Positions 16,539 to 25,821 of a DNA stretch of 58,060 nt are shown here, piece by piece. The notes under the pieces are model-generated. The model was not told the origin of the DNA. It made no database searches and saw only the letters and a list, made by a program, of their open reading frames with translations. The translations under genes and the position numbers were made by a program. This DNA is from Hyphomicrobiaceae bacterium (GTDB taxonomy: Bacteria; Pseudomonadota; Alphaproteobacteria; Rhizobiales; Hyphomicrobiaceae). The DNA lies in assembly GCA_002919265.1 (NCBI GenBank), contig PKEY01000037.1, positions 1 through 58,060 on the forward strand, written 5' to 3'. Positions within the stretch are counted from its first letter, which is position 1. Every line of letters starts with the position of its first letter.

Positions 16539-16569
16539 TAAAAGATTATCTCCATCAGGGAGGCGACGC

Positions 16570-17331
16570 ATGAGGCTCGCAGGCAAGATCGCGATTATCA
16601 CAGGGGCGGGATCAGGTATTGGCGAGGAGACCGCGAAGCTTTTTGCACAGGAAGGTGCAACCGTTATCGTTGCCGATCGCGCCGGCGATGCCGCCTCCCG
16701 CGTCGCTGAAGAAATCGTTGCAAGCGGTGGCAAAGCTTTCCCCGCAACGGTGGACGTCACCCGCGAGATGGAAGTCAAGGCGCTGATTGAAGGAACAGCC
16801 GAAAAATACGGGCGCCTCGACATCCTCGTCAACAACGCGGGCTATGGTTTCGCGGGAACGGTAGTGAACACCACGGAAGAGCAATGGGACGCCTTGATGG
16901 CCGTCAACGTCAAGGGTGTTTTCTTCGGCTGCAAGTACGCCATCCCGATCATGGAAAAGCAGGGAGGCGGTTCAATCGTAAATACGGCATCCACCGTGGC
17001 GATCGTCGGAATTACGGATCGTGCTGCCTATGTGGCTTCGAAAGGTGCTGTGGCCGCATTGACGCGCGCGATGGCGCTCGATCACGTGAAGGCCAATATC
17101 CGCGTAAATTGCGTGGCGCCCGGCACAATAGAGTCGCCCTATTTCACAGAAATATTCGCGAAAGCTGAAAACGCTGCCGAATTGCGGCGGAGCCTTGAAC
17201 AACGGCAGGCCATGGAGCGTTTGGGCAAGCCGATAGAAATCGCGCGGGCTATCCTTTTCCTGGCCAGTGACGAGTCTTCGTTCTGCACGGGCACGACGCT
17301 GGTGGCCGACGGCGGCTGGACGGCCCGCTGA
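16570..17331 (+). CDS. Short-chain dehydrogenase/reductase (SDR) 1
   Basis: A 253-residue classical SDR. ATG 16570 has GGAGGCG just upstream. Motifs: TGAGSGIG (cofactor glycine motif, about residues 10-17), VADRAG with Asp after the second strand (suggesting NAD rather than NADP), NNAGYG, and the catalytic triad Ser141-Tyr154-Lys158 (TASTVAIVG then YVASK). The C-terminus ends GTTLVADGGWTAR, as usual. It should oxidise an alcohol or reduce a ketone. First gene of unit B; the next gene is a second SDR, so the pathway probably has two successive alcohol/ketone steps or two stereochemical forms. Confidence 0.88.
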   Translation: MRLAGKIAIITGAGSGIGEETAKLFAQEGATVIVADRAGDAASRVAEEIVASGGKAFPATVDVTREMEVKALIEGTAEKYGRLDILVNNAGYGFAGTVVNTTEEQWDALMAVNVKGVFFGCKYAIPIMEKQGGGSIVNTASTVAIVGITDRAAYVASKGAVAALTRAMALDHVKANIRVNCVAPGTIESPYFTEIFAKAENAAELRRSLEQRQAMERLGKPIEIARAILFLASDESSFCTGTTLVADGGWTAR

Positions 17332-17371
17332 TTGAAAATCACGACTGCAAGGAACCGAGAGGCCAACTGAA

Positions 17372-18142
17372 ATGTACGGATTGGAAGGACGTAAGGCGAT
17401 CGTGACCGGTGCCGCCTACGGCATCGGACGCGCGATTGCCGAGCGGCTCGTGGCCGAAGGCTGCGACGTCGGCATTTTCGACAAGGATGCAGAGACAGGT
17501 CGGCAGACAGCTGAGGCCCTCTCGAAATCGGGGCGGAAGGTCGTCAGCGTATCCGGCGACATTTCGGTGAAAGAGGATGTCGAGAAGGGCATCAATGCGT
17601 TGATGGCAGAACTCGGGCCCATCGACATTCTCGTCAACAATGCCGGCATTTGTCCCATAGGGAAGCTGTTGGAAATGCCCGAACGAGACTGGCATGCCGT
17701 TTTCGGCGTAAACGTCAATGGCATGTTTTACGTCACGCGCCTGGTGGTGCCCGGAATGATCGAGCGCCGGCGGGGGGCGGTGGTCAACCTCGCCTCGTGG
17801 ATGGGCAAATCGGGCGTCGCCAATTATGGCGCCTACTGCGCGACCAAATTTGCCGTTGTTGCAATGACACAAGCTCTGGCTGGCGAGGTTGGCGAATACG
17901 GTATCCGCGTGAACGCAGTGGCGCCTGGCCTTATCGTCCAGACCCGAATGCGCGACGAGTCCGAGCGGGATCGTCGTGCCAAAGGTCTTCCGCTCGCAGA
18001 GGATCGCGCGAAGACCATTCCGCTCCGCCGGCCGGGCTATCCCGCTGATATCGCCAGAACCGTTGCATTCCTGGTCTCTGACGAGGCGGATTACATTACA
18101 GGTGAAACGGTCAGCGTGACCGGCGGCCTGTGGAATGATTGA
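17372..18142 (+). CDS. Short-chain dehydrogenase/reductase (SDR) 2
   Basis: A 256-residue classical SDR, 40 bases after SDR 1 and clearly different in sequence from it. Motifs: TGAAYGIG (cofactor), IFDKDAE with an acidic residue pointing to NAD, NNAGICP, and Ser142-Tyr155-Lys159 (NLASWMG then YCATK). The C-terminal TGETVSVTGGLWND is typical. Its opening (MYGLEGRKAIVTGAAYGIG) and length agree with 3-oxoacyl-ACP-reductase-like members, a label that is not informative about substrate. Probable role: a dehydrogenation step in the same catabolic route. Confidence 0.88.
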   Translation: MYGLEGRKAIVTGAAYGIGRAIAERLVAEGCDVGIFDKDAETGRQTAEALSKSGRKVVSVSGDISVKEDVEKGINALMAELGPIDILVNNAGICPIGKLLEMPERDWHAVFGVNVNGMFYVTRLVVPGMIERRRGAVVNLASWMGKSGVANYGAYCATKFAVVAMTQALAGEVGEYGIRVNAVAPGLIVQTRMRDESERDRRAKGLPLAEDRAKTIPLRRPGYPADIARTVAFLVSDEADYITGETVSVTGGLWND

Positions 18143-18171
18143 TTGAGCGTGTGAAACAGGAGGAAACGCCA

Positions 18172-19134
18172 ATGCCACGCTTCAAGGATATTCGTTTTGA
18201 AGGCGTTATTCCGGCGACGCTTTTGGTGCTCAACGAGGATATGAGCATCGACGAGCGCCAGACGAGAAAGCACCTGCGTGATTGCGCTCTCGTGCCGGGT
18301 GTTACTGCCGTTACCGTCAATGGTCATGCCTCGGAAGTTCACGCCTGCACTTTCGACGAGCAGCAACGCATCCTTGCTGCTTCTCTCGAGGAGGTTGGCG
18401 ACGAGGTCCCGCTGATCAACGGCGTTTATGCCGATGGCAGTCTTGAGGCTGCAAGAATCGCAGCTATGGCCGAACGTGAGGGCGCATCTGCGTTGCTTGT
18501 TTTCCCGCCGCAGAGCATGGCGATGGGTGGTCAGCTGCGGCCGGAAATGGCCATCGAACATTTCCGTCGGATCGCGGATGCCACCGATCTTCCGATCATC
18601 TGCTTCCAGTATCCGATGGCGAGCGGCCTTGGCTATCCGTTTGAAACGCTGCTCAAACTTTTTGAGGCAGTACCGACGATCAAGGCCATCAAGGACTGGT
18701 GCAATGATGCGATGCTGCATGAAAGGCACATTCGCACCTTCCAGAATTTGCCGCGGCCTGTGAATGTGCTGACCACGCATTCATCATGGCTTATGGCGTC
18801 ATTGACCATGGGTGCGAAAGGGCTTCTTTCGGGCGCCGGCAGCGTGATCGTGGATCTGCAGGTTGCACTGTTCCAGGCGGTCCAAAGCGGTGATCTGAAA
18901 AAGGCGCAAGCCATCAATGATCGCATTTATCCGCTTGCCCAAGCATTCTACGCGCCGCCGTTCCTCGACATGCACAATCGCATGAAAGAATCGCTCGTGC
19001 TTCTCGGGCGCATCGACAAGGCTGTCGTCCGGCCGCCTCTCATGAAACTTTCAGACGCCGAAATCGCCCGCCTCAAAAAGGCGCTGGAGCAGGCCGGCGT
19101 AACGCGTGAAGGTGCGCTTCAGGCGGCAGCCTGA
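18172..19134 (+). CDS. DHDPS/N-acetylneuraminate lyase family aldolase
   Basis: A 320-residue TIM-barrel class I aldolase. I take ATG 18172 because ACAGGAGGAAA stands directly before it; an in-frame ATG at 18139 would overlap SDR 2. The family Tyr is in ICFQYPMAS and the Schiff-base Lys is K174 in IKAIKDW. The usual GTTGE pocket near residue 45 is replaced by TVNGHASEVH, so the substrate is not that of true dihydrodipicolinate synthase. Such relatives add or remove pyruvate, or dehydrate keto-deoxy acids. Its place in the cluster suggests it splits a 2-oxo-acid intermediate into pyruvate plus an aldehyde. Confidence 0.85.
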   Translation: MPRFKDIRFEGVIPATLLVLNEDMSIDERQTRKHLRDCALVPGVTAVTVNGHASEVHACTFDEQQRILAASLEEVGDEVPLINGVYADGSLEAARIAAMAEREGASALLVFPPQSMAMGGQLRPEMAIEHFRRIADATDLPIICFQYPMASGLGYPFETLLKLFEAVPTIKAIKDWCNDAMLHERHIRTFQNLPRPVNVLTTHSSWLMASLTMGAKGLLSGAGSVIVDLQVALFQAVQSGDLKKAQAINDRIYPLAQAFYAPPFLDMHNRMKESLVLLGRIDKAVVRPPLMKLSDAEIARLKKALEQAGVTREGALQAAA

Positions 19135-20906
19135 TGCACGCTGTTCAAAGTACGTCGATGACGAAACCAATTCCGCGCCTGTTCTTGCCGGGCCAGATCG
19201 GGCCGGTCACGCTCAAGAACCGCGTGATCATGGCTCCGATGACAACCCGCAACGCTGATGCGGAAGGGTTCGTCACCGACGCTACAATTGCCTATTACAA
19301 GGCGCGCGCGGAGGGAGGCGTCGGCCTCATCACGGTCGAAATGGCCTCGCCCGAGCGCGCCGGAAAGCATCGGAATTTCGAGCTTGGTATTTATGACGAC
19401 CGCTTTCTGCCCGGGCTGCGTCGGCTTGTCGACGCGATCCACGGTGCCGGCGCAAAGGCCTCGATACAGCTTGGTCACGGCGGCGGTCACACGCGAATTG
19501 ACATCACAGGCGAAAAGCCGATTGCGCCCTCGGCCATTCCTCATACTGTTCAGGAGGGGCATACCGAGGTCATTATTCCGGAGGAAATGTCTCTGGCGCG
19601 GATCGCTCAGACGCAGGCCGCCTACGTGGCCGCTGCGCGGCGCGCCGCTGAGGCGGGCTTTGATGCGGTTGAGATACATGCCGCGCACGGCTATCTCATT
19701 TCGCAATTTTTGACGCCAGCCGAAAACCTACGCCGAGACGAGTACGGGGTAACGCTTCGCAATCGGGCGCGATTTGGGCTGGAAATTGCCTCAGCTGTAA
19801 AACAGGCAGTCCCTCATCTCGCGGTCATTTTCCGCATGAACGGCGACGATTTCTTCGATCAAGGCATGACGTTCGAGGAAGCCGTCGAGGTGGCCACATG
19901 GGCAGCCGCAGTGGGTGCTGATGCCATCCATATGACAGGAGGGCATTACCGCTCGCAGCCGACGGCGGCCATCATGATACCGCCAATGGCCACCCCGCCT
20001 ACGCCATTTCTGAGGTTCGCGGAGGCCGTAAAAAAGCGGGTCAGCGTACCGGTCATTGCAGTCGGACGTTTGGGAAACCCGCAGGCAGCTATTGCGGCAA
20101 TCGAGGAAGGCAAGGCAGATTTCGTTGCCTTGGGGCGACCTCTGCTTGCGGATGCCGAGTGGGTGAACAAGGCAGCGGCCGGGAAGCAGGTGCGGCTTTG
20201 CCTGGCCTGTAACACATGCGTGGACGGCATGCGCACCGGGCGGCAGATCCGTTGCCTGGTCAACGCGCGGGCGGGGCGTGAGCTGACATTCGCAGGCCGG
20301 ACTCTTCGGCGAAACGGCCAAAGGATTGCAGTAATCGGAGCAGGGCCGGCCGGACTGACCTACGCGTCATTGATGGCGGAGGCCAATCGCGTCACGGTTT
20401 TTGAAAAGGAGAGGGTTGTCGGCGGCGCGTTTCGATATGCGGGGTTGGCGCCGCTGTTCCAGGGCGTCGAGGCAAACCCGACGAGCCTGTTGAACTACGT
20501 CGACGGGCTCCGCCGGGAATGCCAGGAAAAAGGCGTCGAGATCCGAACTGGCACGGATCCTTTCGCCGACCCGTCGCTTCTCGATGGCTTTGATCATGTT
20601 GTCGTGGCGACCGGCGCGCGGTATCGCTGGGGCCTGGGCCGGTTCGTCAAATGGTCGCTAGAAAGAGGCATCCCACGCTGGTGGCCCATCGATCGGCTCG
20701 CCCGGACAGAGAAGTTTCGGAACTGGTTCTACTATCAATTCCGGAGCGTCAATTCGCCGATCTCGACAGGTTCACACGGAAAGTTTTCGTTCGAAATCAT
20801 CGGTGACGCGGCGCTACCCGGAAAAAGTGAGGACGCTATTCTTAGCGCCTACACTGCTGCTTTCGGCCATCTGGACGAGGCGAGCGGAACGGCCAAAATG
20901 AGCTGA
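19134..20906 (+). CDS. Old Yellow Enzyme-type (FadH-like) reductase with shortened C-terminal half
   Basis: A 590-residue protein whose start overlaps the previous stop by one base (TGATG). Residues about 10-350 form the FMN-binding OYE barrel (LKNRVIMAPMTTRNAD, QLGHGGGHTR, HAAHGYLISQFLTP, VIAVGRLGNP). The cysteine set C-x2-C-x2-C-x11-C (CLACNTC ... RC) should bind a 4Fe-4S cluster as in 2,4-dienoyl-CoA reductase. An FAD Rossmann motif follows (IAVIGAGPAGLTYASLMA) and the closing FAD motif IIGDAALPGKSEDA is kept. Between them the second nucleotide-binding Rossmann unit of FadH is absent; only about 75 residues with many Trp/Phe are found. Probable role: reduction of an activated C=C bond, perhaps taking electrons from a partner rather than from NADPH directly. 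Confidence 0.82.
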   Translation: MHAVQSTSMTKPIPRLFLPGQIGPVTLKNRVIMAPMTTRNADAEGFVTDATIAYYKARAEGGVGLITVEMASPERAGKHRNFELGIYDDRFLPGLRRLVDAIHGAGAKASIQLGHGGGHTRIDITGEKPIAPSAIPHTVQEGHTEVIIPEEMSLARIAQTQAAYVAAARRAAEAGFDAVEIHAAHGYLISQFLTPAENLRRDEYGVTLRNRARFGLEIASAVKQAVPHLAVIFRMNGDDFFDQGMTFEEAVEVATWAAAVGADAIHMTGGHYRSQPTAAIMIPPMATPPTPFLRFAEAVKKRVSVPVIAVGRLGNPQAAIAAIEEGKADFVALGRPLLADAEWVNKAAAGKQVRLCLACNTCVDGMRTGRQIRCLVNARAGRELTFAGRTLRRNGQRIAVIGAGPAGLTYASLMAEANRVTVFEKERVVGGAFRYAGLAPLFQGVEANPTSLLNYVDGLRRECQEKGVEIRTGTDPFADPSLLDGFDHVVVATGARYRWGLGRFVKWSLERGIPRWWPIDRLARTEKFRNWFYYQFRSVNSPISTGSHGKFSFEIIGDAALPGKSEDAILSAYTAAFGHLDEASGTAKMS

Positions 20907-20938
20907 AAGTGGCCGTTCAAAAATCTGGAGAAGTTTCG

Positions 20939-21616
20939 ATGAAAGAGCGGATAAAGGAGATCGCAGTCGAGCTCCTGGTCCGCCATGGCTATCAGGGCTT
21001 TCGTTTCCGAGATCTAGCCGACCGGCTGGGCACGACCCGGGCCAACATCCACTATTACTATGGCAGCAAGGCCAATCTGGCGGAAGAGGTCATTGTCGAC
21101 TACGTCCGCGAAACGCTGGCCGATTGGGAAAAGAACTGGAAGAGCAACAAGACTTTCGCGGAGAAGGTCCGCGGAATGATGGAGTCCAATCGGCAACGCT
21201 ACCTGCGCTTCAATCCCACCGGGACAACGGCCCATCCATGGAGCCTCATCGGGCGAATGCGCATGGAGCGAGACGTCATTGGGCCGAGGGCACGCGAAGT
21301 TTTGGTCGAATTCGGGGTCGTGCTCGAGAACCTGGTGATCTCGGGCATTCGCGATGCCATCAAGGCGGGCGAGCTTTCGCCTGAAATCCCAATCCGCGAT
21401 GTCGCCCTGCAGCTGGTTGCGATCGCCAATAGCGCGGGACCAATTACACAGGACGGTGGTTCGTTCGATCGCCTGGAACAGCTCTATCTCTCGTTCACGC
21501 GCATTGTCGAGCACGCCTATGGCCAAAAAAGAAAAGGCGCGAAACGCTCGTCAGGGAAGGGACGACGCAAGTTTCCTGCGGGTCAGAATGGCGCAAAGGT
21601 AAGCCCCACGCGCTAA
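20939..21616 (+). CDS. TetR-family transcriptional regulator
   Basis: A 225-residue regulator. ATG 20939 has GGAG nine bases upstream; an in-frame GTG at 20909 is a weaker option. The N-terminal helix-turn-helix FRFRDLADRLGTTRANIHYYYGSKANLAEEV (about residues 20-50) is a typical TetR DNA-binding domain. The ligand domain (about 60-195) has no recognisable subfamily motif, and the tail is Lys/Arg/Ser-rich. It ends unit B. Two near-identical palindromes at 11083-11101 and 16520-16538 are its likely operators, so the inducer should be the TRAP substrate or an early metabolite. Confidence 0.88.
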   Translation: MKERIKEIAVELLVRHGYQGFRFRDLADRLGTTRANIHYYYGSKANLAEEVIVDYVRETLADWEKNWKSNKTFAEKVRGMMESNRQRYLRFNPTGTTAHPWSLIGRMRMERDVIGPRAREVLVEFGVVLENLVISGIRDAIKAGELSPEIPIRDVALQLVAIANSAGPITQDGGSFDRLEQLYLSFTRIVEHAYGQKRKGAKRSSGKGRRKFPAGQNGAKVSPTR

Positions 21617-21664
21617 TCTCTTGAATCCTCAGCTGTGTGGAGAAGCGCGGCGCCGGCTGCAAGA

Positions 21665-21877
21665 TCACGGCTCCGCCGCATCTTCCTCGTCGAGTGTCGG
21701 TCGTCTGGGACGAGAACTGAGGGCAGGGAGCGTCAGCAGCAGAAAGATCGCGGGCGGAAAGAGGAACGACCACGCCATCCAGAACGAATAGTCGCGTTTC
21801 TTGAGTCCAGCGAGAAGGCCGCCGATCAGCATCGAAAAGAATGCGATCACGCCCCAATAGACTACGAACTCGACCAT
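21665..21877 (-). CDS. Small two-helix membrane protein
   Basis: A 70-residue protein with two membrane helices (about 5-25 and 32-52) joined by a short basic loop (GLKKRDYSF), and an acidic C-terminal tail (TLDEEDAAEP). A strong GGAGGGAG ribosome-binding site stands just before ATG 21877, supporting it as a real gene. It lies 95 bases downstream of nadC on the same strand and could be the last gene of the nad operon. I know no function for it. Confidence 0.6.
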   Translation of the reverse strand: MVEFVVYWGVIAFFSMLIGGLLAGLKKRDYSFWMAWSFLFPPAIFLLLTLPALSSRPRRPTLDEEDAAEP

Positions 21878-21972
21878 CTGCTCCCTCCGGCTGAATGGCC
21901 GTTGATACTTCGGCTTTGTTCCTGCCCGGCAAGTGTGGCGAAAGCTCGGGCGCGGACTGCCGCGGACAACTG

Positions 21973-22851
21973 CTACGCTGTCGGCTCTATTTCTATATCC
22001 AACCCGACGTCGAGGACAGTCGCCGAATGGGTCAATGCGCCTACCGAGATGAGATCGACGCCCGCTTCGGCAATCGCCCTGACCGTGTCGAGATTGACGC
22101 CGCCCGATGCCTCTGTGATCGCCCTGCCGTTCACAAGCCGTACGGCCTCGGCAAGTTGATCGGGTGTCATGTTGTCGAGCAGAACGGCATCGATTTGATG
22201 CTCAAGAGCCTCTGCCAGTTGTTCAAGGGTGTCGACTTCCACCTCGATCTTCACCATGTGGCCGACGTGGGCGCGAGCAGCCGCAATGGCCGGGCCGATA
22301 CCGCCAGCCACGGCGATGTGATTGTCCTTGATGAGCACAGCATCGAACAGGCCGATCCGGTGGTTCATGCCACCGCCGGCGCGCACGGCATATTTTTCGA
22401 GAGCCCTGAGACCCGGCGTTGTCTTACGTGTGTCCACGATTTGCGCGCGAGTGCCGGCGACGGCGTCCACATAGCGGCGTGTGAGGGTGGCGATGCCGCT
22501 CAAGCGGCCAAGGAAATTCAGGGCGACGCGTTCTGCCGAGAGCAGGACACGTGCAGAGCCACTTACGCGCGCAACCTTTGTGCCGGCCTGAACGCGATCT
22601 CCGTCGCTGGCGAGGATTTCGAATTTGACGTTCGGATCGAGGTAATGAAATGCGGCGGCCGCAACGTCAAGGCCAGCGATGACACCGGGTTTCCGCGCAG
22701 CAAACACAGCAGACGCAACAGCATCCGCGGGTATGACTGCGTTCGTCGTGATGTCGCCAGCAAGGCCCAAATCTTCCGCAAGGGCGCCAGCAACGGCAGC
22801 GGTAATGAGGTGTTGGGGCAGGCGCATGTCGAACCGGGCGCTTGTGTTCAT
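21973..22851 (-). CDS. nadC: Nicotinate-nucleotide pyrophosphorylase (quinolinate phosphoribosyltransferase)
   Basis: A 292-residue enzyme converting quinolinate and PRPP to nicotinate mononucleotide, CO2 and PPi. ATG 22851 overlaps the nadB stop by four bases, so translation is probably coupled; a longer upstream frame runs inside nadB and is not used. Motifs: [14 protein letters not shown] near the N-terminus, [52 protein letters not shown] (PRPP and quinolinate Arg/Lys residues), and a C-terminal [25 protein letters not shown] barrel end. Complete and standard in length. Confidence 0.96.
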   Translation of the reverse strand: MNTSARFDMRLPQHLITAAVAGALAEDLGLAGDITTNAVIPADAVASAVFAARKPGVIAGLDVAAAAFHYLDPNVKFEILASDGDRVQAGTKVARVSGSARVLLSAERVALNFLGRLSGIATLTRRYVDAVAGTRAQIVDTRKTTPGLRALEKYAVRAGGGMNHRIGLFDAVLIKDNHIAVAGGIGPAIAAARAHVGHMVKIEVEVDTLEQLAEALEHQIDAVLLDNMTPDQLAEAVRLVNGRAITEASGGVNLDTVRAIAEAGVDLISVGALTHSATVLDVGLDIEIEPTA

Positions 22852-24479
22852 GCTCTTTCTCCGGCGTCGGCTGTTTTCGTGAGCACGGTTGGCGAAGGTT
22901 TTTCCATTATGACCGCTTTGCGCTCGAGGTCGTCGAGGGTGACAAAGCTGCGGCGCTGCCATGTGGGATCCGCGGCGGGGTAATCCGTGCGGTAATGCGC
23001 ACCGCGGCTTTCTTCGCGGCGAAGCGCGCATTCCACGATCAGCCGCGCGGCAAGCACGGCGTTTTCAATAACACGATCTCCGTCTGCCGCCCTTTCAAGA
23101 GATGATAGCGTTTCGCGGGCCTTTATCAGCCCCTCGGCGTCACGCTCGACGCCCGCGTAACGAGCCATGGTCGAGCGGATGGAACGAATAGCGCTCTCGC
23201 GCGCGGTCAGATCGGGCCGCTGATTGGTCTGGATGCGATCCATTGTTAGGGACGCCTGGCGTTGCTTGATTTGCGAAATGTCGGACGCAACGCGCGCGCC
23301 AAATACAATCGCTTCCAGCAGTGAGTTCGAGGCGAGCCGATTGGCACCATGCAGGCCAGTTGATGCGACCTCACCTACAGCCCAGAGTCCTGGTACGCTA
23401 GTGCGGCCCCATTCGTCCGTCCCAACACCTCCCATGTGGTAGTGCTCGGCGGGCGCTATCGGGATGGGCTGCGTGACCGGGTCGATTCCAGCCTCGCGGC
23501 ACCGCTCGTAGACAGTAGGGAATTTTTCGGGGAAGCGCGCGCCGATTGCGCTGCGACAATCGAGAAAGGCGCCTCGGCCAGCGGCGATTTCACGAAATAC
23601 GCCACGCGCCACAACATCCCTGGGCGCAAGCTCGGCATCCGGATGCTGGCCCAGCATGAACCGCTCGCCTGCAGCGTTGATCAGTAAGGCGCCTTCGCCT
23701 CTCAGGGCTTCTGTCGCGAGTGGTGCCGGATCAAGCCCAACATTGAGCGCCGTCGGATGAAATTGCACAAACTCCGCATCGGCGATGATTGCGCCGACGC
23801 GCGCAGCCATCGCCATGCCCTCGCCGCGGGCATGGGGCGGATTGGTCGTGAGGGCATAGAGCCCGCCAATTCCACCGGTTGCCAGCACGACGGCGCGTGC
23901 CCCCGCAATCCTGTATTCAGATGCCGGATCATCCACACGTGCGAGCACTACGCCGGTTACCCGACCATCTGCTTTTTCGAGAGCCAGCGCGCTGAAACCT
24001 TCAAGAATCGTGATCGACGGCGTCCGCCGGACAGCGTGGATCACGGCCTCCATAATGGCCTTTCCAGCCTGGTCACCTGAGACCCGAACAATGCGCTTTG
24101 CGGAATGCGCAGCCTCGCGCGAAAGAACGAAATGTCCTTCTAGATCGCGATCAAACGGTACCCCGTAGGCCAGCAAGTCTCGCACGCGATCAGTAGCTTC
24201 GGCCGCAACGATGTGCGCAATCGTCTCATCAACGATGCCGGCACCAGCGCGAATCGTATCGGCGGCGTGCTGTTCTGGCGAGTCGCCTTCGCCGACAGCG
24301 GCTGCGATGCCGCCCTGGGCCCAAGCGCTGGCAGCGTGTTCGCCCAACGGCGCCGGCGTGATGAGTGTGACGGGGATTGGGGCGAGCCTGAGGGCAGTGA
24401 ACAATCCGGCAAGGCCCGCACCGACGATGATGATGTCACCGCCCGCGGCTTTTCGGCTTTCTCGATTGCCGTTGGACAT
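22848..24479 (-). CDS. nadB: L-aspartate oxidase
   Basis: A 543-residue FAD enzyme oxidising L-aspartate to iminoaspartate for NAD synthesis. FAD motif [19 protein letters not shown] at the N-terminus, [31 protein letters not shown], the active-site loop [50 protein letters not shown], and [47 protein letters not shown] near the end of the catalytic part. A C-terminal helical domain completes it. It sits between nadA and nadC in one transcription unit and passes its unstable product to NadA. Confidence 0.96.
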   Translation of the reverse strand: MSNGNRESRKAAGGDIIIVGAGLAGLFTALRLAPIPVTLITPAPLGEHAASAWAQGGIAAAVGEGDSPEQHAADTIRAGAGIVDETIAHIVAAEATDRVRDLLAYGVPFDRDLEGHFVLSREAAHSAKRIVRVSGDQAGKAIMEAVIHAVRRTPSITILEGFSALALEKADGRVTGVVLARVDDPASEYRIAGARAVVLATGGIGGLYALTTNPPHARGEGMAMAARVGAIIADAEFVQFHPTALNVGLDPAPLATEALRGEGALLINAAGERFMLGQHPDAELAPRDVVARGVFREIAAGRGAFLDCRSAIGARFPEKFPTVYERCREAGIDPVTQPIPIAPAEHYHMGGVGTDEWGRTSVPGLWAVGEVASTGLHGANRLASNSLLEAIVFGARVASDISQIKQRQASLTMDRIQTNQRPDLTARESAIRSIRSTMARYAGVERDAEGLIKARETLSSLERAADGDRVIENAVLAARLIVECALRREESRGAHYRTDYPAADPTWQRRSFVTLDDLERKAVIMEKPSPTVLTKTADAGERA

Positions 24480-24534
24480 CGAAATGCCAGCGGAACGCTG
24501 CAGGAGCCCGGCGGCTCCCGCAGCTTCCTGCTCG

Positions 24535-25593
24535 TCAGTTGGTGAGGTTGATCATGCGCTCCACGGCGCGGCGCGCCCGCTCGGCAACAAGCGGATCGAC
24601 GGTAACCTCGTGGCGCATGTAGAGCAGGCAGTCGAGGATGTTCTGCAGCGTGATCCGCTTCATGTGCGGGCACAGATTGCAGGGACGGATGAATTCCGTC
24701 TCAGGCGCCTCGGCAGCAACGTTGGAGCTCATTGAGCACTCGGTCACCAGCACCACCTTGGCCGGCTTGTGCTTCTTCACCCAATCGATCATGCCCGACG
24801 TGGAGCCAGTGAAATCGGCTGCCTTGATGACGTCCGGCGGGCATTCCGGGTGGGCGATGATCTTCACGCTCGGATCGGCCGCACGGAAGGCTTCGAGCTC
24901 CTCAGCCGTAAAGCGCTCGTGCACCTCGCAATGGCCCTTCCAGGTGATGATCTCCACGTTTGTCTTGGTCTGCACGTACTTCGCGAGGTATTCGTCCGGG
25001 ATCATGATGACCCGCGGAACGCCGAGGCTTTCCACGACTTTTACGGCATTCGCCGACGTGCAGCAGATATCGCTTTCGGCTTTCACCTCAGCCGAGGTGT
25101 TGACGTAGGTGACAACCGGCACGCCCGGATAGGCCTCGCGCATCATGCGCACGTCCTCGGCGGTGATGGACGATGCGAGCGAGCATCCGGCCCTCAAATC
25201 CGGAATGAGAACCGTCTTGTCGGGATTGAGCAGCTTCGAAGTCTCGGCCATGAAGTGGACACCAGCTTGCACGATGACCTCCGCGTCGGTCCGCGCCGCC
25301 TCTTTGGCGAGCTGCAAGCTGTCACCGCGGATGTCGCCAACGCAGTGGAAAATCTCCGGCGTCATGTAGTTGTGCGCCAGGATGACGGCGTTGCGCTGCT
25401 TCTTGAGATCATTGATGGCTTTGATGAGGGGAGCGAACTGCGGCCATTCGAGCGGCGTGACCACCTTGGCCACCTTGGCGTAGTACGGCTCCATCTCCCG
25501 AGCCAATTCAGGGGTGAACGTGAGGTCCGGCATCGGCAGGACTTCGCGGTTCCTCGTATTCCGCGCGTCCGTTTCGCTATGAACCGTAGCCAT
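24535..25593 (-). CDS. nadA: Quinolinate synthase
   Basis: A 352-residue enzyme that condenses iminoaspartate with dihydroxyacetone phosphate to quinolinate. It carries the 4Fe-4S cluster cysteines, visible in [11 protein letters not shown], in [11 protein letters not shown] and in [13 protein letters not shown]. Other family signatures: [27 protein letters not shown] and [22 protein letters not shown]. Start ATG 25593 has GGGAG upstream. First gene of nadABC; two copies of a palindrome at 25623-25641 and 25684-25700 lie just before it, pointing to transcriptional repression by the regulator encoded next door. Confidence 0.96.
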   Translation of the reverse strand: MATVHSETDARNTRNREVLPMPDLTFTPELAREMEPYYAKVAKVVTPLEWPQFAPLIKAINDLKKQRNAVILAHNYMTPEIFHCVGDIRGDSLQLAKEAARTDAEVIVQAGVHFMAETSKLLNPDKTVLIPDLRAGCSLASSITAEDVRMMREAYPGVPVVTYVNTSAEVKAESDICCTSANAVKVVESLGVPRVIMIPDEYLAKYVQTKTNVEIITWKGHCEVHERFTAEELEAFRAADPSVKIIAHPECPPDVIKAADFTGSTSGMIDWVKKHKPAKVVLVTECSMSSNVAAEAPETEFIRPCNLCPHMKRITLQNILDCLLYMRHEVTVDPLVAERARRAVERMINLTN

Positions 25594-25622
25594 TGGGAAC
25601 GCTCCCTCTTTGCTTCCGGAGC

Positions 25623-25641
25623 AATACTCAATCTGAGTATT
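25623..25641. promoter_or_regulatory. Probable NadQ/NrtR operator 1 (nadA-proximal)
   Basis: AATACTCA-ATC-TGAGTATT is a perfect 8+3+8 palindrome, ending 30 bases upstream of the nadA start. It matches the second site (25684-25700) in its half-site pattern AT(A/G)CTC. The adjacent Nudix-like regulator is the natural candidate binder. Confidence 0.75.
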
Positions 25642-25683
25642 ACTCTGGCCTGAAAAAACGCCGGATAAACCGGACTATCCCAT

Positions 25684-25700
25684 ATGCTCTATTTGAGCAT
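25684..25700. promoter_or_regulatory. Probable NadQ/NrtR operator 2 (nadA-distal)
   Basis: ATGCTC-TATTT-GAGCAT is a perfect 6-bp inverted repeat with a 5-base spacer, a variant of operator 1. The two centres (25632 and 25692) are 60 bp apart, close to a whole number of helical turns, which would put both proteins on one face of the DNA. Confidence 0.65.
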
Positions 25701-25821
25701 TGTTAACACGAATAAGATATGACACTCGCCACGTGATTTCCAGAGGCGCGTTAATCTGCCTCCGGATTGATGGGTTGCAGTTTTGGAAGAGCGCGACATC
25801 GCTCGAAACGGGAATTTGCGC

